Source: DATJBF01 sp035515475
Lineage (GTDB): Bacteria; Verrucomicrobiota; Verrucomicrobiia; Palsa-1439
Assembly (NCBI GenBank): GCA_035515475.1
Contig: DATJBF010000087.1
Coordinates: 1-56,285, forward strand
DNA: 56,285 nucleotides
Reading direction: 5' to 3'
The notes beneath the pieces were generated by a model. It did not search any database. It worked only from the letters and a program-made list of their open reading frames with translations, and was not told where the DNA came from. The translations under genes were made by a program, and so were the position numbers. Position 1 is the stretch's first letter; each line of letters starts with the position of its first letter. This document shows, piece by piece, positions 18,049 through 27,560 of this stretch.

Positions 18049-21000
18049 ATGAAAAGCGCAGTGCGGTTGAGCTTGGCTTTGCTGGTGGTGAACACGTTGG
18101 CGCGCGCCGCCGTGCCTGTCTTGCCGACAATTCCGACCAACCAATACAACGTCCTGAACTACGGCGCGTACGGTGACGGCAATTCCAATTGTACGGCGGC
18201 AATTCAGGCGGCCATCAGCGCGGCCGCAGGGGCCGGCGGCGGCACGGTCGTGATACCGGCAAACGGCACCTTGAGCACTTATCTAAGCAACCCGCTCGCG
18301 CTGGCCAATAAGATCAACTTACGAATCGACAGCGGCGCGATGCTGAAGGCGCTGCCGATGGCTCAATTCACGAGTACCGATCACTTTATTTACGCCGCGG
18401 GTGTGAGTGATGTCGAAATCAGCGGGTCGGGCACCATCGATGGCAACGGGGCCGATTGGTGGGAGGCATTCGCCAACGACAGCAGTATATCGAGGCCCTA
18501 CATGATCTACTTCAATGGCAACTGCCATCGGGTGCTGATGCAGGACGTCACGTTGCAGAACCCGCCGAAGATGCACCTCGTGTTTAAGGGAGCTGATGAC
18601 AACATCACCATTCAGAGGATTCTCATCAACACGACGACCGAAGAACCTTATCCCGCAAAAAACACTGATGGGATTGATCTGGTCGGGAACCACTGTCTGG
18701 TTCAGAACTGCGTCATCAACTCCGGAGACGACAACATCGCATTGGGGAGCAGCAGCGGTTCAGCGGTTTCGACCGACATTCTGATTACCAATTGCACCTT
18801 TGGTGTCGGGCATGGCGTGTCGATTGGCAGCAATACCGCCGGCGGGGTGTCGAACCTCACCGTGACCAGTTGCTCCTTCGACGGCACGGACTACGGCATT
18901 CGCATGAAGTCCGATGACCGCACCAGCGGTGGCAGCGGACAGGGCGGCGTGGCGCAGAACCTCACGTACTCCAACATCACGATGACCAACATCGTCTATG
19001 GAGCGATTGTCCTGTACAGCTACTACAAGGATTATGGAACACCCACCAGTATCGATCCGTCGACGGCAGCGTCGCAAACGGTCGGCTCGGTCCTCTATCC
19101 GATCTGGCGCAACATCACGATCAGCAATGTGACCGCGTCAGTGGCCGACGGAGGTATTGCGGGCATTATCTGGGGACGCAAGGAGGTGCCCTTCACCAAT
19201 GTCGTACTCCACAGCGTCAACATCACCGCCCCGTCGTCATTCGACATCTACAACGCGCAAGGCGTCCAGCTCATCAACTCGTACTTCACCATCCCCGGCA
19301 CCAACACGTTGAATCTCTACAATGCCGAGGTCACCATCACCAACAGTACGGCGGTCACCAATCTGGTGACGTTGGGCGGGTTGGCGTCGCCACTGACCAA
19401 CAACGTGCTGACGTTCTTCAACGCGCAGGCCGCTGTCGCTGAAGCCAGTATGCTTGGTGCGGGCTCGATCACGCTGGGCAACAGCACGCTCGCGTTTATC
19501 CCCGACTCGGTCAGTTTCTCCAACAGCCTCAGCGTTGCCGACGATAGCACGCTCGTCTTCGCCAGCGGCAACAACGCGTTCAGCGGCGCGTTGAGCGGTT
19601 CCGGCGCACTGACACTCAGTCTGCTGGCGAACAGCCGGTTGTCATTGCAAGGCAACTCCTCGGGCTACGCTGGCAATGTGACGGTGAGCAACGGGACGTT
19701 GCTGGTTGACAACACCGCGGGCAGCGGGACCGGCGCGGGCGCGGTCACCGTGCTCACGGGCGCGACGCTGGGCGGCGATGGCATTGTCGGAGGACCGGTC
19801 ACCGTCAACGGAACCTTGGCGCCCGGCGACGGCCCCGGCACGCTGGCCATCGGCAACAATCTCGCACTCAGCGACGCGGCGGAGTTGCAGTATGGGTTGG
19901 GAACCAACAGCGATCTGGCTGCGGTGGGCGGGAACCTGACGCTGGATGGCACGCTCAATATTACCGACACCGGCGGCTTCACCAACGGCACGTATACGCT
20001 GTTCACTTACGGCGGAATGCTGACCACCAACGGCAGTCGCAGCATCCTGAGAATCGGTGCGACGCCAAGTCCGAACCTGGACTATGTGGTGGATATCAGT
20101 TCCATTGGTCATGTGAACCTGATCGTCACCGTGCCGTGCTACACTTTGTCGGCGACGAACGCGAGCTTCGGGGCCGCAGGAGGAAACGGAACGGTGTCGG
20201 TGACCGCGTCAACGGATGCCTGTTCTTGGACCGCGTACAGCAACGACGACTGGATTCAAATCGCTGGCGGCAGCGTCAGCGCCACGGGCAGCGCGGTCGT
20301 TGCCTACACCGTTTTGCCGACCACAAGCAGCAGCACCCGCACGGGTACGATGACTCTTGGCAATCGTACGTTCACCGTGACGCAGGCAGGCGATGCGGAA
20401 GCGCCGTCGGTGGCTTTGACATCGCCAACTTCCGGTATCGTAAGCAACACGATCGTCGTGAGCGCGACTGCCACCGACAACGGCGGGGTGGCGAAGGTGG
20501 ACTTCTACCGCGATGGCGGCATCCTGCTCGACTCCGTCAGTTCGCCACCATATAGCGTTAGCTTCAACACGATCGCCGCGGGCGACGGATTACACTGTTT
20601 CTACGCCGAGGCGTATGACGCCGCCAACAACGTGAGCAGTTCGGCCACCAATTGCGTGATCGTGGTCAACCATCCGCCATCCGTGCCGAAGCTGACGGCC
20701 ACGTCGGTTTCCACCAACGAGATCGATTTGAGCTGGACGCCAGCCATCGACGCCGGCGCGGGTGTGGCCGGTTACTACCTGTTTCGCGGGGAAACGCAGA
20801 TTGCCGTGCTCGCCGGTACCAACTATTCCGACTCTGGTTTGGCGGGCGCGACGGAGTATTGTTACCGGGTCTCGGCGTTCGACAACATCGGCCGCGCCTC
20901 GGCCCGAAGCGCCGAGGCCTGCGAGCAGACGTTCACCACACTCGAGGCCATGCTGGGCACGTACAACGGCCTCGTCATCCAAACCAATGCGCCGTCCCCT

Positions 21001-21951
21001 GCCAGTTCGGGGTCGGTCCGGTTCGTGGTTCGCAAGGGGGGGGCGTTCGCTGCCAAACTGGCCATCGGCGGCACGCGCGTCGCGTTCGGCGGACAGTTCG
21101 ACGCCGCGGGCAACGCGACGAACTCGGTCGCGCGCCGCGGACTGGATCCATTGGAGATTGTGTTGCATCTGGACCTGGCTGGCACCGATCAAATCACGGG
21201 AACAGTCTCGAACAACACGTTCACGTCTGAGCTGTTGGCGGATCGTGCCACCGTGTACAGCGGCACGAACCGGTGTCCATGGGCCGGCCGGTTCGCGGTG
21301 GTGTTGGAACCGCCCGAGGGGGCCGATCTGAACGTTCCGCAAGGATTCGGATACGGGACGTTGACGGTAGCCGCATCCGGCCGCGGACGATTGACCGGCG
21401 CTCTGGGTGACGGCGCCAAGGTCCACGTCACGGTCCCGGTGTCCAAGTACGGCACGTGGCCCTTGTATGAACCGCTATACAAGAGCCAAGGTGCATCCAT
21501 TGGTTGGGTTACGTTCGACACGAATGGCACAGCGGCAGCAACCGTGGATTGGTTTCGACCGGCGGCGCCAGCTTCTCCCTACTATCCGGATGGGTTTGCG
21601 ACCAACGTGACCCTGACCGGACAGGAGTATGTCCCGCCGCCGCCGCTCAACAGCCCGAGTGGCGTGCCGAACCGGCAGATTACTCTGGGAGGCGGCGATC
21701 TGGCGAGCGACATCGTAGGTCATCTGTATGTTTTCGAGCTGGGCAATGTGGTCGTGTTGCCTCCAAACAGCGACGGCCTGCAGATCAGAATTGATCCGGC
21801 TACGGGCATTTTCCGTGGCAGCTTCAAGCATCCGGGACTGGGCAAGACGATCCACTTCAAGGGCTCGGCCGTGGACTTCGACGGCTTGTGGGCCGGGTGT
21901 TTTCTGGGAGCCGACTCCAGCGGCTACGTAATTGTGGAACCAAGCCCGTGA
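18049..21951 (+). CDS. Secreted GH28 polygalacturonase with PATR, BACON, Ig-like and FN3 domains; alternative C terminus
   Basis: 1300 residues; GAGG at 18036-18039 precedes the ATG and residues 1-20 form a signal peptide. Here the GH28 domain comes first (about 25-410): NTDG at about 205, GDDNIAL, GHGVSIGS and GIRMKS are intact. Then PATR repeats (about 520-680), a BACON domain (about 698-780; SWTAYSNDDWIQI), an Ig-like domain (APSVALTSPTSG), an FN3 domain (about 876-962) and a C-terminal domain of about 330 residues (GTYNGLV, LDLAGTDQITG, GSFKHPGLGKTIHFKG, ending SSGYVIVEPSP). That last domain resembles one I associate with large Verrucomicrobial secreted proteins. This is the only pectinase here without the FYRIR module. 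It sits third in the regional gene series and is close kin to the GH28 at 27561. Confidence 0.9.
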   Translation: MKSAVRLSLALLVVNTLARAAVPVLPTIPTNQYNVLNYGAYGDGNSNCTAAIQAAISAAAGAGGGTVVIPANGTLSTYLSNPLALANKINLRIDSGAMLKALPMAQFTSTDHFIYAAGVSDVEISGSGTIDGNGADWWEAFANDSSISRPYMIYFNGNCHRVLMQDVTLQNPPKMHLVFKGADDNITIQRILINTTTEEPYPAKNTDGIDLVGNHCLVQNCVINSGDDNIALGSSSGSAVSTDILITNCTFGVGHGVSIGSNTAGGVSNLTVTSCSFDGTDYGIRMKSDDRTSGGSGQGGVAQNLTYSNITMTNIVYGAIVLYSYYKDYGTPTSIDPSTAASQTVGSVLYPIWRNITISNVTASVADGGIAGIIWGRKEVPFTNVVLHSVNITAPSSFDIYNAQGVQLINSYFTIPGTNTLNLYNAEVTITNSTAVTNLVTLGGLASPLTNNVLTFFNAQAAVAEASMLGAGSITLGNSTLAFIPDSVSFSNSLSVADDSTLVFASGNNAFSGALSGSGALTLSLLANSRLSLQGNSSGYAGNVTVSNGTLLVDNTAGSGTGAGAVTVLTGATLGGDGIVGGPVTVNGTLAPGDGPGTLAIGNNLALSDAAELQYGLGTNSDLAAVGGNLTLDGTLNITDTGGFTNGTYTLFTYGGMLTTNGSRSILRIGATPSPNLDYVVDISSIGHVNLIVTVPCYTLSATNASFGAAGGNGTVSVTASTDACSWTAYSNDDWIQIAGGSVSATGSAVVAYTVLPTTSSSTRTGTMTLGNRTFTVTQAGDAEAPSVALTSPTSGIVSNTIVVSATATDNGGVAKVDFYRDGGILLDSVSSPPYSVSFNTIAAGDGLHCFYAEAYDAANNVSSSATNCVIVVNHPPSVPKLTATSVSTNEIDLSWTPAIDAGAGVAGYYLFRGETQIAVLAGTNYSDSGLAGATEYCYRVSAFDNIGRASARSAEACEQTFTTLEAMLGTYNGLVIQTNAPSPASSGSVRFVVRKGGAFAAKLAIGGTRVAFGGQFDAAGNATNSVARRGLDPLEIVLHLDLAGTDQITGTVSNNTFTSELLADRATVYSGTNRCPWAGRFAVVLEPPEGADLNVPQGFGYGTLTVAASGRGRLTGALGDGAKVHVTVPVSKYGTWPLYEPLYKSQGASIGWVTFDTNGTAAATVDWFRPAAPASPYYPDGFATNVTLTGQEYVPPPPLNSPSGVPNRQITLGGGDLASDIVGHLYVFELGNVVVLPPNSDGLQIRIDPATGIFRGSFKHPGLGKTIHFKGSAVDFDGLWAGCFLGADSSGYVIVEPSP

Positions 21952-22015
21952 CTGTTAATCCGTCTGGCTGGAGAACTGCGGACGGGATGCATTGGTTCGA
22001 GGGTGTAGAGTGGGC

Positions 22016-22023
22016 CAATCTGT
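22016..22023 (+). promoter_or_regulatory. Variant CAATCTGT site upstream of pectate lyase 1
   Basis: TGGGCCAATCTGTGCG (22011-22026) resembles TGGGACAATCTAGCCG before the GH28 gene at 2658, and lies about 125 bp before the ATG at 22149. Confidence 0.2.
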
Positions 22024-22148
22024 GCGCCGGCCACACGGTCGCTGTGGCCGCGGATCGGGCTCAAGGCGTGGGTGCCCGATTGAAAAATACCCCTGCGGCG
22101 CAGGCATACTGTACGTAGCCGCAAGAATGGGAGCGAAAGGGAAAGCTG

Positions 22149-25100
22149 ATGCAAAAGACACACCTGACGTTTGTTGCCGCGGCCCTGATGGGTTTGGGGC
22201 CGCAACTGTGCCGCGCGCAGTTGTTGAAGATCGATATCAACGCATCCACTGGAAGAGCGGACACCACCGCGCCCGGGTACACGAGATGGGACATCAATGG
22301 CGACCTGACGGGAGATAAACGGGTCGCGACGCGCGCGTTTACGAACGCGGCCTCTGAGATCATCACCTGTACGATCGCCCAGACTGTTCCGACAAACGTT
22401 GACTCCACGATCTATCTTTTTGCCAACTGGCTGAACAAGGACGGCACCAGTACCAGCCCCGATCCCAACGCGGGCTGGCGGCTGGCGTTTGACGGCGTGT
22501 GGGTGCACAACAAGGATGACAGCATCTCGGTGGATCGGCCGTGTACCAATGGAGCCATCAGCCTGACCATTTCGAATCTCAGCGCCGGCCCGCACACGAT
22601 CACTACCTACCACAACGATATCTGGTACACGAACAAGACCTACGGCACGATGAGCAAATGCAACATCATCGCCGACGGCGACTTGGTGGCCACGGTCGCG
22701 CCGTCCTTGCAGGTCCACCACGACTATGACTGCGGGTTCGCCTTCTTCAGCGTCAATGCTGTTGCCGGCCAGCCCGTGGTCATCAACTTTGAACCCGACC
22801 ACAGTTCCGCGTTCGACAACGTTATCCTCAACGGGTTCGAGATCGACCGCGCCACCGCTCCCGGTTTCAACGCGGTCGCGGCGGTCCCCGGTGACGGCGA
22901 TGAACACGTGTTCGCCAACAACGACGAACCCGTTCCCGGTTCGGCGGGAACCGGTTCGACCACACTGAGCTGGACCCCATCGCAGTTCGCAGCCACGAAC
23001 GACGTGTATTTCGGGACCAATAGCAATGCCGTCAACACCGCCACGCACGCGTCTCCCGAGTTCAAGGGCAGCCAGACGAACAACACGTGGAACGCCACGA
23101 ATCTCGACAGTGCGCTGACGTACTATTGGCGCATCGACGAGGTGGACGCAACGAACGGCGTGTTCAAAGGCGATGTCTGGCGATTTCGCACGCGGCACCT
23201 GGCCTTTCCCGGAGCGGAAGGCTATGGCCGCTTTGCGCGTGGCGGCCGCGGTGGACGAGTGATTGAAGTGACCAACCTCCTCGATTACGACGCAACGCTG
23301 GGCGAGCCGGTCATTCCCGGTAGCTATCGAGCAGCCATCGAAGCCACGGGACCGCGCACCGTTGTCTTTCGCGTCTCGGGGTTAATCCGTCTCAAGCGCC
23401 CGTGCACCATCAACAGCACCAATGGCTATTTGACCGTGGCGGGCCAGACCGCCCCGGGCGAGGGGATATGCCTGAGCCAATGGCGGGCGGGCATCACCAG
23501 CTGCAGCGACGTAATCATACGGTTCATCCGCTGCCGGCTGGGAGATTACAGCCAACAGGCCATGGACGGGATTGGCCTGGGCAATTCCAACCATTCCATC
23601 ATCGACCATTGTTCGATCAGCTGGACCATGGACGAAGCCACCAGTTCGCGCCAGAGTGGAGCCGTCGGCAGCGGGTCGGCGAACATTACCTTCCAACACA
23701 ATCTCATCTCGGAAGCGCTCGATCACTCCTACCACTACGACGATTCGCAGACGGATTGCACCAACTGCTACCAGCGACATGCCTTTGCCGCATCCATCAG
23801 CGGCGAGATCGGCAGCTACCATCACAACCTCATCGCCCATTGCACACAGCGGAATTGGAGTCTGGCGGGCGGACTCGACCAAAGCAGCCATTACGCGGGC
23901 TCCCTCGATATCCGCAACAACGTCGTTTACAACTGGGCCTCGAAAACCACGGACGGCGGCGTGGCGCGAGCCAACTACGTGAACAATTACTACAAGCCCT
24001 ACACCAACGGGTCGTATTCCGTGGTCTGGCTGTTGAGACTCGATAACCTCAATCCTGCCTGGGGCACCGAAACCTATTACATGGATGGCAATGTCATGGA
24101 GGGAAAGGACTACGACACAAACAATTGGGCGTCGCCGGCTTTCTACAACGGGACCGATGTGATGAATCAGGTCCGCACCAACCAGGAGGTGTTCCCCTCG
24201 TACGTCACGACGCAATCCGCTCGCGATGCGTTCAAGACCGTTTTGTCGGACGTCGGATGCAACCTGCCCGTGCCCGACGTGATCGATCAACGCGTGATCC
24301 AGGAGGTTCTGTACAAGACCACGCACTACATCGGCACAAACGGTCCCAACTACACCATCAATGGCGTGCCCCAACCCGGCAGTCCCAACTATCCCGGCAT
24401 CATCGACACACAAACCGACGTGCATGACGTGCCCACCAATTCGCCAAATTTCCCCTGGCCAGCCTACAACACGTTCGATGTCCCGCTGGACACCGACCAT
24501 GACGGCCTGCCCGACTGGTGGGAAGCCATCCACGGCACGGACACCAACTCGCCGCCGGGCGATTACTCCGATAGCAACGCCGACCCGGACGGCGACGGTT
24601 ACACGGATTTGGAGGACTACCTGAATTGGATGGCCGCGCCGCACGTGTTTTGTGGCACGAATTCGCTCGTCGATGTCGATCTCAGTCAGTTCACAGTTGG
24701 TTTCACGAACGCGCCGGTCTACGGAGTGTCCGATCCGACCAATGGCACCGTCTCCTTGCTGGAAGATGGCAAAACCGCTTGCTTCGTTCCCACTACGGGT
24801 TTCACTGGATTGGGTAGTTTTCGCTTCACCGTGGTCGATGCCGACGGGAGCACGCTGACAAATATGATCGGCGTGGCAGTGGCGTCGATCCCGCAGGTCC
24901 CCAATCTGTCCGCCTTCGAACAATGGCAGACCGACTACTTTGGTTCGACCACCAACGCCGCCGCCGATCCCAATGCGGACCCGGATGGCGATGGACAAAA
25001 CAACATGGCGGAGTTCCTGTCCGGCACCAATCCGACCAACAATCTCTCGTCCCTCCGGATCATCTCCGCGGTGCGGCAAAGCAACGACGTAATCATCACT

Positions 25101-25298
25101 TGGACGACAGCCGGCGGCCGAACCAACGCGGTCCAAACAACGTCGGGCAACGGGACCGGCGGGTATGGCACCAACTTCACCGACCTCGGCGGCCCAATCA
25201 TCGTATCGGGCATCGGCGACGTGACGACCAACTACGTGGATGGCAGCGGGGCCACAAATGCTCCCGCGCGTTACTACCGCGTGCGACTTGTCCCTTAG
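22149..25298 (+). CDS. Secreted PL1-like pectate lyase with N-terminal beta-sandwich and shared C-terminal module
   Basis: 1049 residues. AAAGGGAAA just upstream supports the ATG, and the signal peptide ends near residue 23. Residues about 24-235 form an unassigned beta-sandwich, possibly carbohydrate binding (LLKIDINAS, GPHTITTYHND); about 245-345 is FN3-like. The lyase part starts at FPGAEGYGRFARGG (about 353) and continues with TVAGQTAPGEGI, IIDHCSISW and YHHNLIAHC. At the place of the RxPxxR catalytic motif it reads QRNWSL, so the first Arg is kept but the Pro and second Arg are not. It then has a Ca-binding thrombospondin-3-like stretch (DTDHDGLPDWWE), a cadherin-like domain (TNGTVSLLEDG) and the module from 923. 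Beta-elimination of polygalacturonate is the expected reaction, and the altered motif is a caution. Confidence 0.85.
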   Translation: MQKTHLTFVAAALMGLGPQLCRAQLLKIDINASTGRADTTAPGYTRWDINGDLTGDKRVATRAFTNAASEIITCTIAQTVPTNVDSTIYLFANWLNKDGTSTSPDPNAGWRLAFDGVWVHNKDDSISVDRPCTNGAISLTISNLSAGPHTITTYHNDIWYTNKTYGTMSKCNIIADGDLVATVAPSLQVHHDYDCGFAFFSVNAVAGQPVVINFEPDHSSAFDNVILNGFEIDRATAPGFNAVAAVPGDGDEHVFANNDEPVPGSAGTGSTTLSWTPSQFAATNDVYFGTNSNAVNTATHASPEFKGSQTNNTWNATNLDSALTYYWRIDEVDATNGVFKGDVWRFRTRHLAFPGAEGYGRFARGGRGGRVIEVTNLLDYDATLGEPVIPGSYRAAIEATGPRTVVFRVSGLIRLKRPCTINSTNGYLTVAGQTAPGEGICLSQWRAGITSCSDVIIRFIRCRLGDYSQQAMDGIGLGNSNHSIIDHCSISWTMDEATSSRQSGAVGSGSANITFQHNLISEALDHSYHYDDSQTDCTNCYQRHAFAASISGEIGSYHHNLIAHCTQRNWSLAGGLDQSSHYAGSLDIRNNVVYNWASKTTDGGVARANYVNNYYKPYTNGSYSVVWLLRLDNLNPAWGTETYYMDGNVMEGKDYDTNNWASPAFYNGTDVMNQVRTNQEVFPSYVTTQSARDAFKTVLSDVGCNLPVPDVIDQRVIQEVLYKTTHYIGTNGPNYTINGVPQPGSPNYPGIIDTQTDVHDVPTNSPNFPWPAYNTFDVPLDTDHDGLPDWWEAIHGTDTNSPPGDYSDSNADPDGDGYTDLEDYLNWMAAPHVFCGTNSLVDVDLSQFTVGFTNAPVYGVSDPTNGTVSLLEDGKTACFVPTTGFTGLGSFRFTVVDADGSTLTNMIGVAVASIPQVPNLSAFEQWQTDYFGSTTNAAADPNADPDGDGQNNMAEFLSGTNPTNNLSSLRIISAVRQSNDVIITWTTAGGRTNAVQTTSGNGTGGYGTNFTDLGGPIIVSGIGDVTTNYVDGSGATNAPARYYRVRLVP
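24915..25298 (+). repeat. Shared C-terminal module, copy 3 (pectate lyase 1)
   Basis: It starts FEQWQTDYFG, has the loop DPDGDGQNNMAEFLSGTNP and ends TNAPARYYRVRLVP. Its loop is closest to copy 4, matching the relation of the two lyases. Confidence 0.85.
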
Positions 25299-25491
25299 GG
25301 CCAGCGGCGTAATTGGCTTGAAATCAGCGGGTTGCGGCCGAGCCTTTACATGCGGGGCGATTCCGATTACAATCATTACTCGGGTAACGGCATTACCGAA
25401 GTCTCAAACAGGAGTGTCGCCACAGGCACGAAAATCGAATAGCCATGTCCTGCTGTCGCCGGGAAAACGAGCATCGACGCTGGGAATTACT

Positions 25492-27501
25492 GTGAACATA
25501 CGAATGGGATCTGCCGGCAGGTACACATGGGCCTTGTGCTTCGTGCTCTCCAGCTTGCCCATGTGGTTTCCGATCATCGTTCCCGCATCAGCGCAACAGC
25601 TGGCCTTTCCGGGCGCAGAAGGTTTTGGGGCTTACGCCTTGGGTGGACGTGGCGGTACCGTTTACCACGTCACCAACCTCAACGACTCCGGATCGGGCAG
25701 TTTCCGCGATGCCGTCAGCCAGCCGAACCGCACCGTCGTTTTCGATGTCTCCGGCACAATCAATATGGCATCCAGTATCGGCATCGCCAGCTCCAACCTG
25801 ACCATCGCAGGCCAGACGGCACCCGGCGACGGCATCACGCTCAAGGGATGGCTGACCTCGGTGCACGACACGCACGACGTTATCGTCCGCTACATCCGAT
25901 GTCGCCCGGGCGATATCAACTGTTCGAGCTTTCAAGACGACGCGTTCCACTTCGATAATTGCGACAACGTGATTGCCGACCACGTCTCCGCCTCGTGGAG
26001 CGAGGATGAGGCGCTGTCGGTGACCTGGTCGGACGGCGTCACCGTCCAGTGGTCGATCATCTCGGAACCACTCAATTTCTCATGCCGCAACGAAGGCTCC
26101 GGGATCGAGAATCACGGCTATGGTTCGCTCTTGCGTTATGGCAGTGGTGGGCTGAGTTTTCACCACAACCTGTACGCCCACTGCTGGAGCCGCAACCCGC
26201 GCCTGGGTGACAGCATTCATCTCGATTGGGTGAACAACGTACTCTACAACTGGTCGAACCAAGCGGGCTACAATGCCGACGATGGTGCCCAGGTCCAGTA
26301 TCTCAATTACGTCCAGAACTACCTGATCGGCGGCACGAACACGGACTTCGGTACCAAAATAAGCCGCGCGTTCAGTTCGAGTGTGACCGACCCTTCCTAT
26401 TGTCAGATCTACCAGTCCAACAACCTGATGGATACGAATAGGAATGGCCTCCTCGACGGGGTCGATCGCGGTTGGGCCGCCTTTCAGGGGACCTACACGG
26501 CGAATTCCAACCGGTTCGCCTTTCCTCAGGTCAGCACCGAGGGCGCGACCTCGGCCTATGTACGCGTCCTCTCATTCGCGGGCGCTTCGGTGGCCCGCGA
26601 CGCCGTCGACGCCCGCATCGTCAGCAACGTTGCCAACCAGACTGGCGCCATCATCAATTCGCAAACCGAAGTGGGCGGCTGGCCGACACTGAACTCCCTG
26701 CCCGCGCCCTTGGACACCGACCAGGACGGCATGCCCGATTTTTGGGAAGCGGCGCTCGGCTCGGATATGAATAATGCGGCCGACCGGAACAACCTGACTC
26801 CGGATGGCTACACGCGCTTGGAAGGCTACCTCAACTGGCTGGCCGCTCCGCACGCCCGCGTCACAAATTGCTGCGTGAATGTGGATTTGCTGCAGTACTC
26901 CGCCGGCTTGGAAAACGCAAGCTGCGGGGTCTCCAGCCCCACCAACGGCACCGTCACCCTGCTCGGGGACGGCCACACCGCGAAGTTTGCGCCCACCCCG
27001 GGCTTCTCCGGCTTGGCGAGCTTTTTGTTCACCGCCAGCGGGTACCCGGGGACCTTGACCGGGACCGTCAGCGTTTTGGTGTCGCCCGGGGCCGTGCCGC
27101 CGTTGACGCCCTTCCAACAATGGCAGGTGCAGTATTTCACCTCTACCGACAATCCGGATGCCGATCCCAATGCGGATCCCGACGGCGATGGCCAAAACAA
27201 TATGGCCGAGTTTCTCTGCGGTACCGACCCCACCAATCGCATGTCGGTGCTGCGGATCGTATCCGTGTCGCGTCAGGGCACCGATGTGGCGATCACGTGG
27301 ACGACCGCCGGCGGGCGAACCAACGCAGTGCAGGCGACCAGTGGCGACGCGAATGGCGGCTACACCAACAACTTCGCGGATATCACCATCGCACCGTACA
27401 TCATCATCCCCGGCAGCGGAGACGCGACGAACAACTATGTCGAAGTGAGCGGCGCAACCAACGCGCCGTCGCGTTACTACCGCATCCGGCTTGTCCCGTA
27501 G
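25492..27501 (+). CDS. Secreted PL1-like pectate lyase with shared C-terminal module
   Basis: 669 residues from a GTG at 25492, chosen because GGGA lies 6 nt upstream; an ATG at 25504 is the alternative. The signal peptide ends near VPASAQQ (about 35). The lyase starts at once (LAFPGAEGFGAYALGGRGG, about 37) with TIAGQTAPGDGI, VIADHVSASWS and FHHNLYAHCWSRNPRLG at about 233, so the catalytic RxP core is present, unlike the neighbour at 22149. Then come a thrombospondin-3-like stretch (DTDQDGMPDFWE, about 408), a cadherin-like domain (TNGTVTLLGDG) and the shared module from 541. It is the compact version of the upstream gene, lacking the N-terminal beta-sandwich and FN3 domains, so the pair probably arose by duplication with domain gain or loss. 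Homogalacturonan cleavage is likely. Confidence 0.88.
   Translation: MNIRMGSAGRYTWALCFVLSSLPMWFPIIVPASAQQLAFPGAEGFGAYALGGRGGTVYHVTNLNDSGSGSFRDAVSQPNRTVVFDVSGTINMASSIGIASSNLTIAGQTAPGDGITLKGWLTSVHDTHDVIVRYIRCRPGDINCSSFQDDAFHFDNCDNVIADHVSASWSEDEALSVTWSDGVTVQWSIISEPLNFSCRNEGSGIENHGYGSLLRYGSGGLSFHHNLYAHCWSRNPRLGDSIHLDWVNNVLYNWSNQAGYNADDGAQVQYLNYVQNYLIGGTNTDFGTKISRAFSSSVTDPSYCQIYQSNNLMDTNRNGLLDGVDRGWAAFQGTYTANSNRFAFPQVSTEGATSAYVRVLSFAGASVARDAVDARIVSNVANQTGAIINSQTEVGGWPTLNSLPAPLDTDQDGMPDFWEAALGSDMNNAADRNNLTPDGYTRLEGYLNWLAAPHARVTNCCVNVDLLQYSAGLENASCGVSSPTNGTVTLLGDGHTAKFAPTPGFSGLASFLFTASGYPGTLTGTVSVLVSPGAVPPLTPFQQWQVQYFTSTDNPDADPNADPDGDGQNNMAEFLCGTDPTNRMSVLRIVSVSRQGTDVAITWTTAGGRTNAVQATSGDANGGYTNNFADITIAPYIIIPGSGDATNNYVEVSGATNAPSRYYRIRLVP
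27112..27501 (+). repeat. Shared C-terminal module, copy 4 (pectate lyase 2)
   Basis: It starts FQQWQVQYFTS, has the loop DPDGDGQNNMAEFLCGTDP and ends TNAPSRYYRIRLVP. Confidence 0.85.
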
Positions 27502-27535
27502 GGGCTGGCACCGCAAACGGCAGACGGGTTACGCT

Positions 27536-27543
27536 CAATCCAG
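27536..27543 (+). promoter_or_regulatory. CAATCCAG octamer between pectate lyase 2 and the last GH28 gene
   Basis: It is an exact match to the octamer before the pectinesterase, 17 bp before the ATG at 27561. In this 59-bp gap it could act only as an operator overlapping the start region. Confidence 0.2.
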
Positions 27544-27560
27544 TGCACGAAGTCCCTACC

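Noticed and set aside
23382..25376. Long antisense open frame (664 codons) opposite pectate lyase 1
   Set aside because: Composition is that of a shadow frame; the sense protein has a signal peptide and clear domains.
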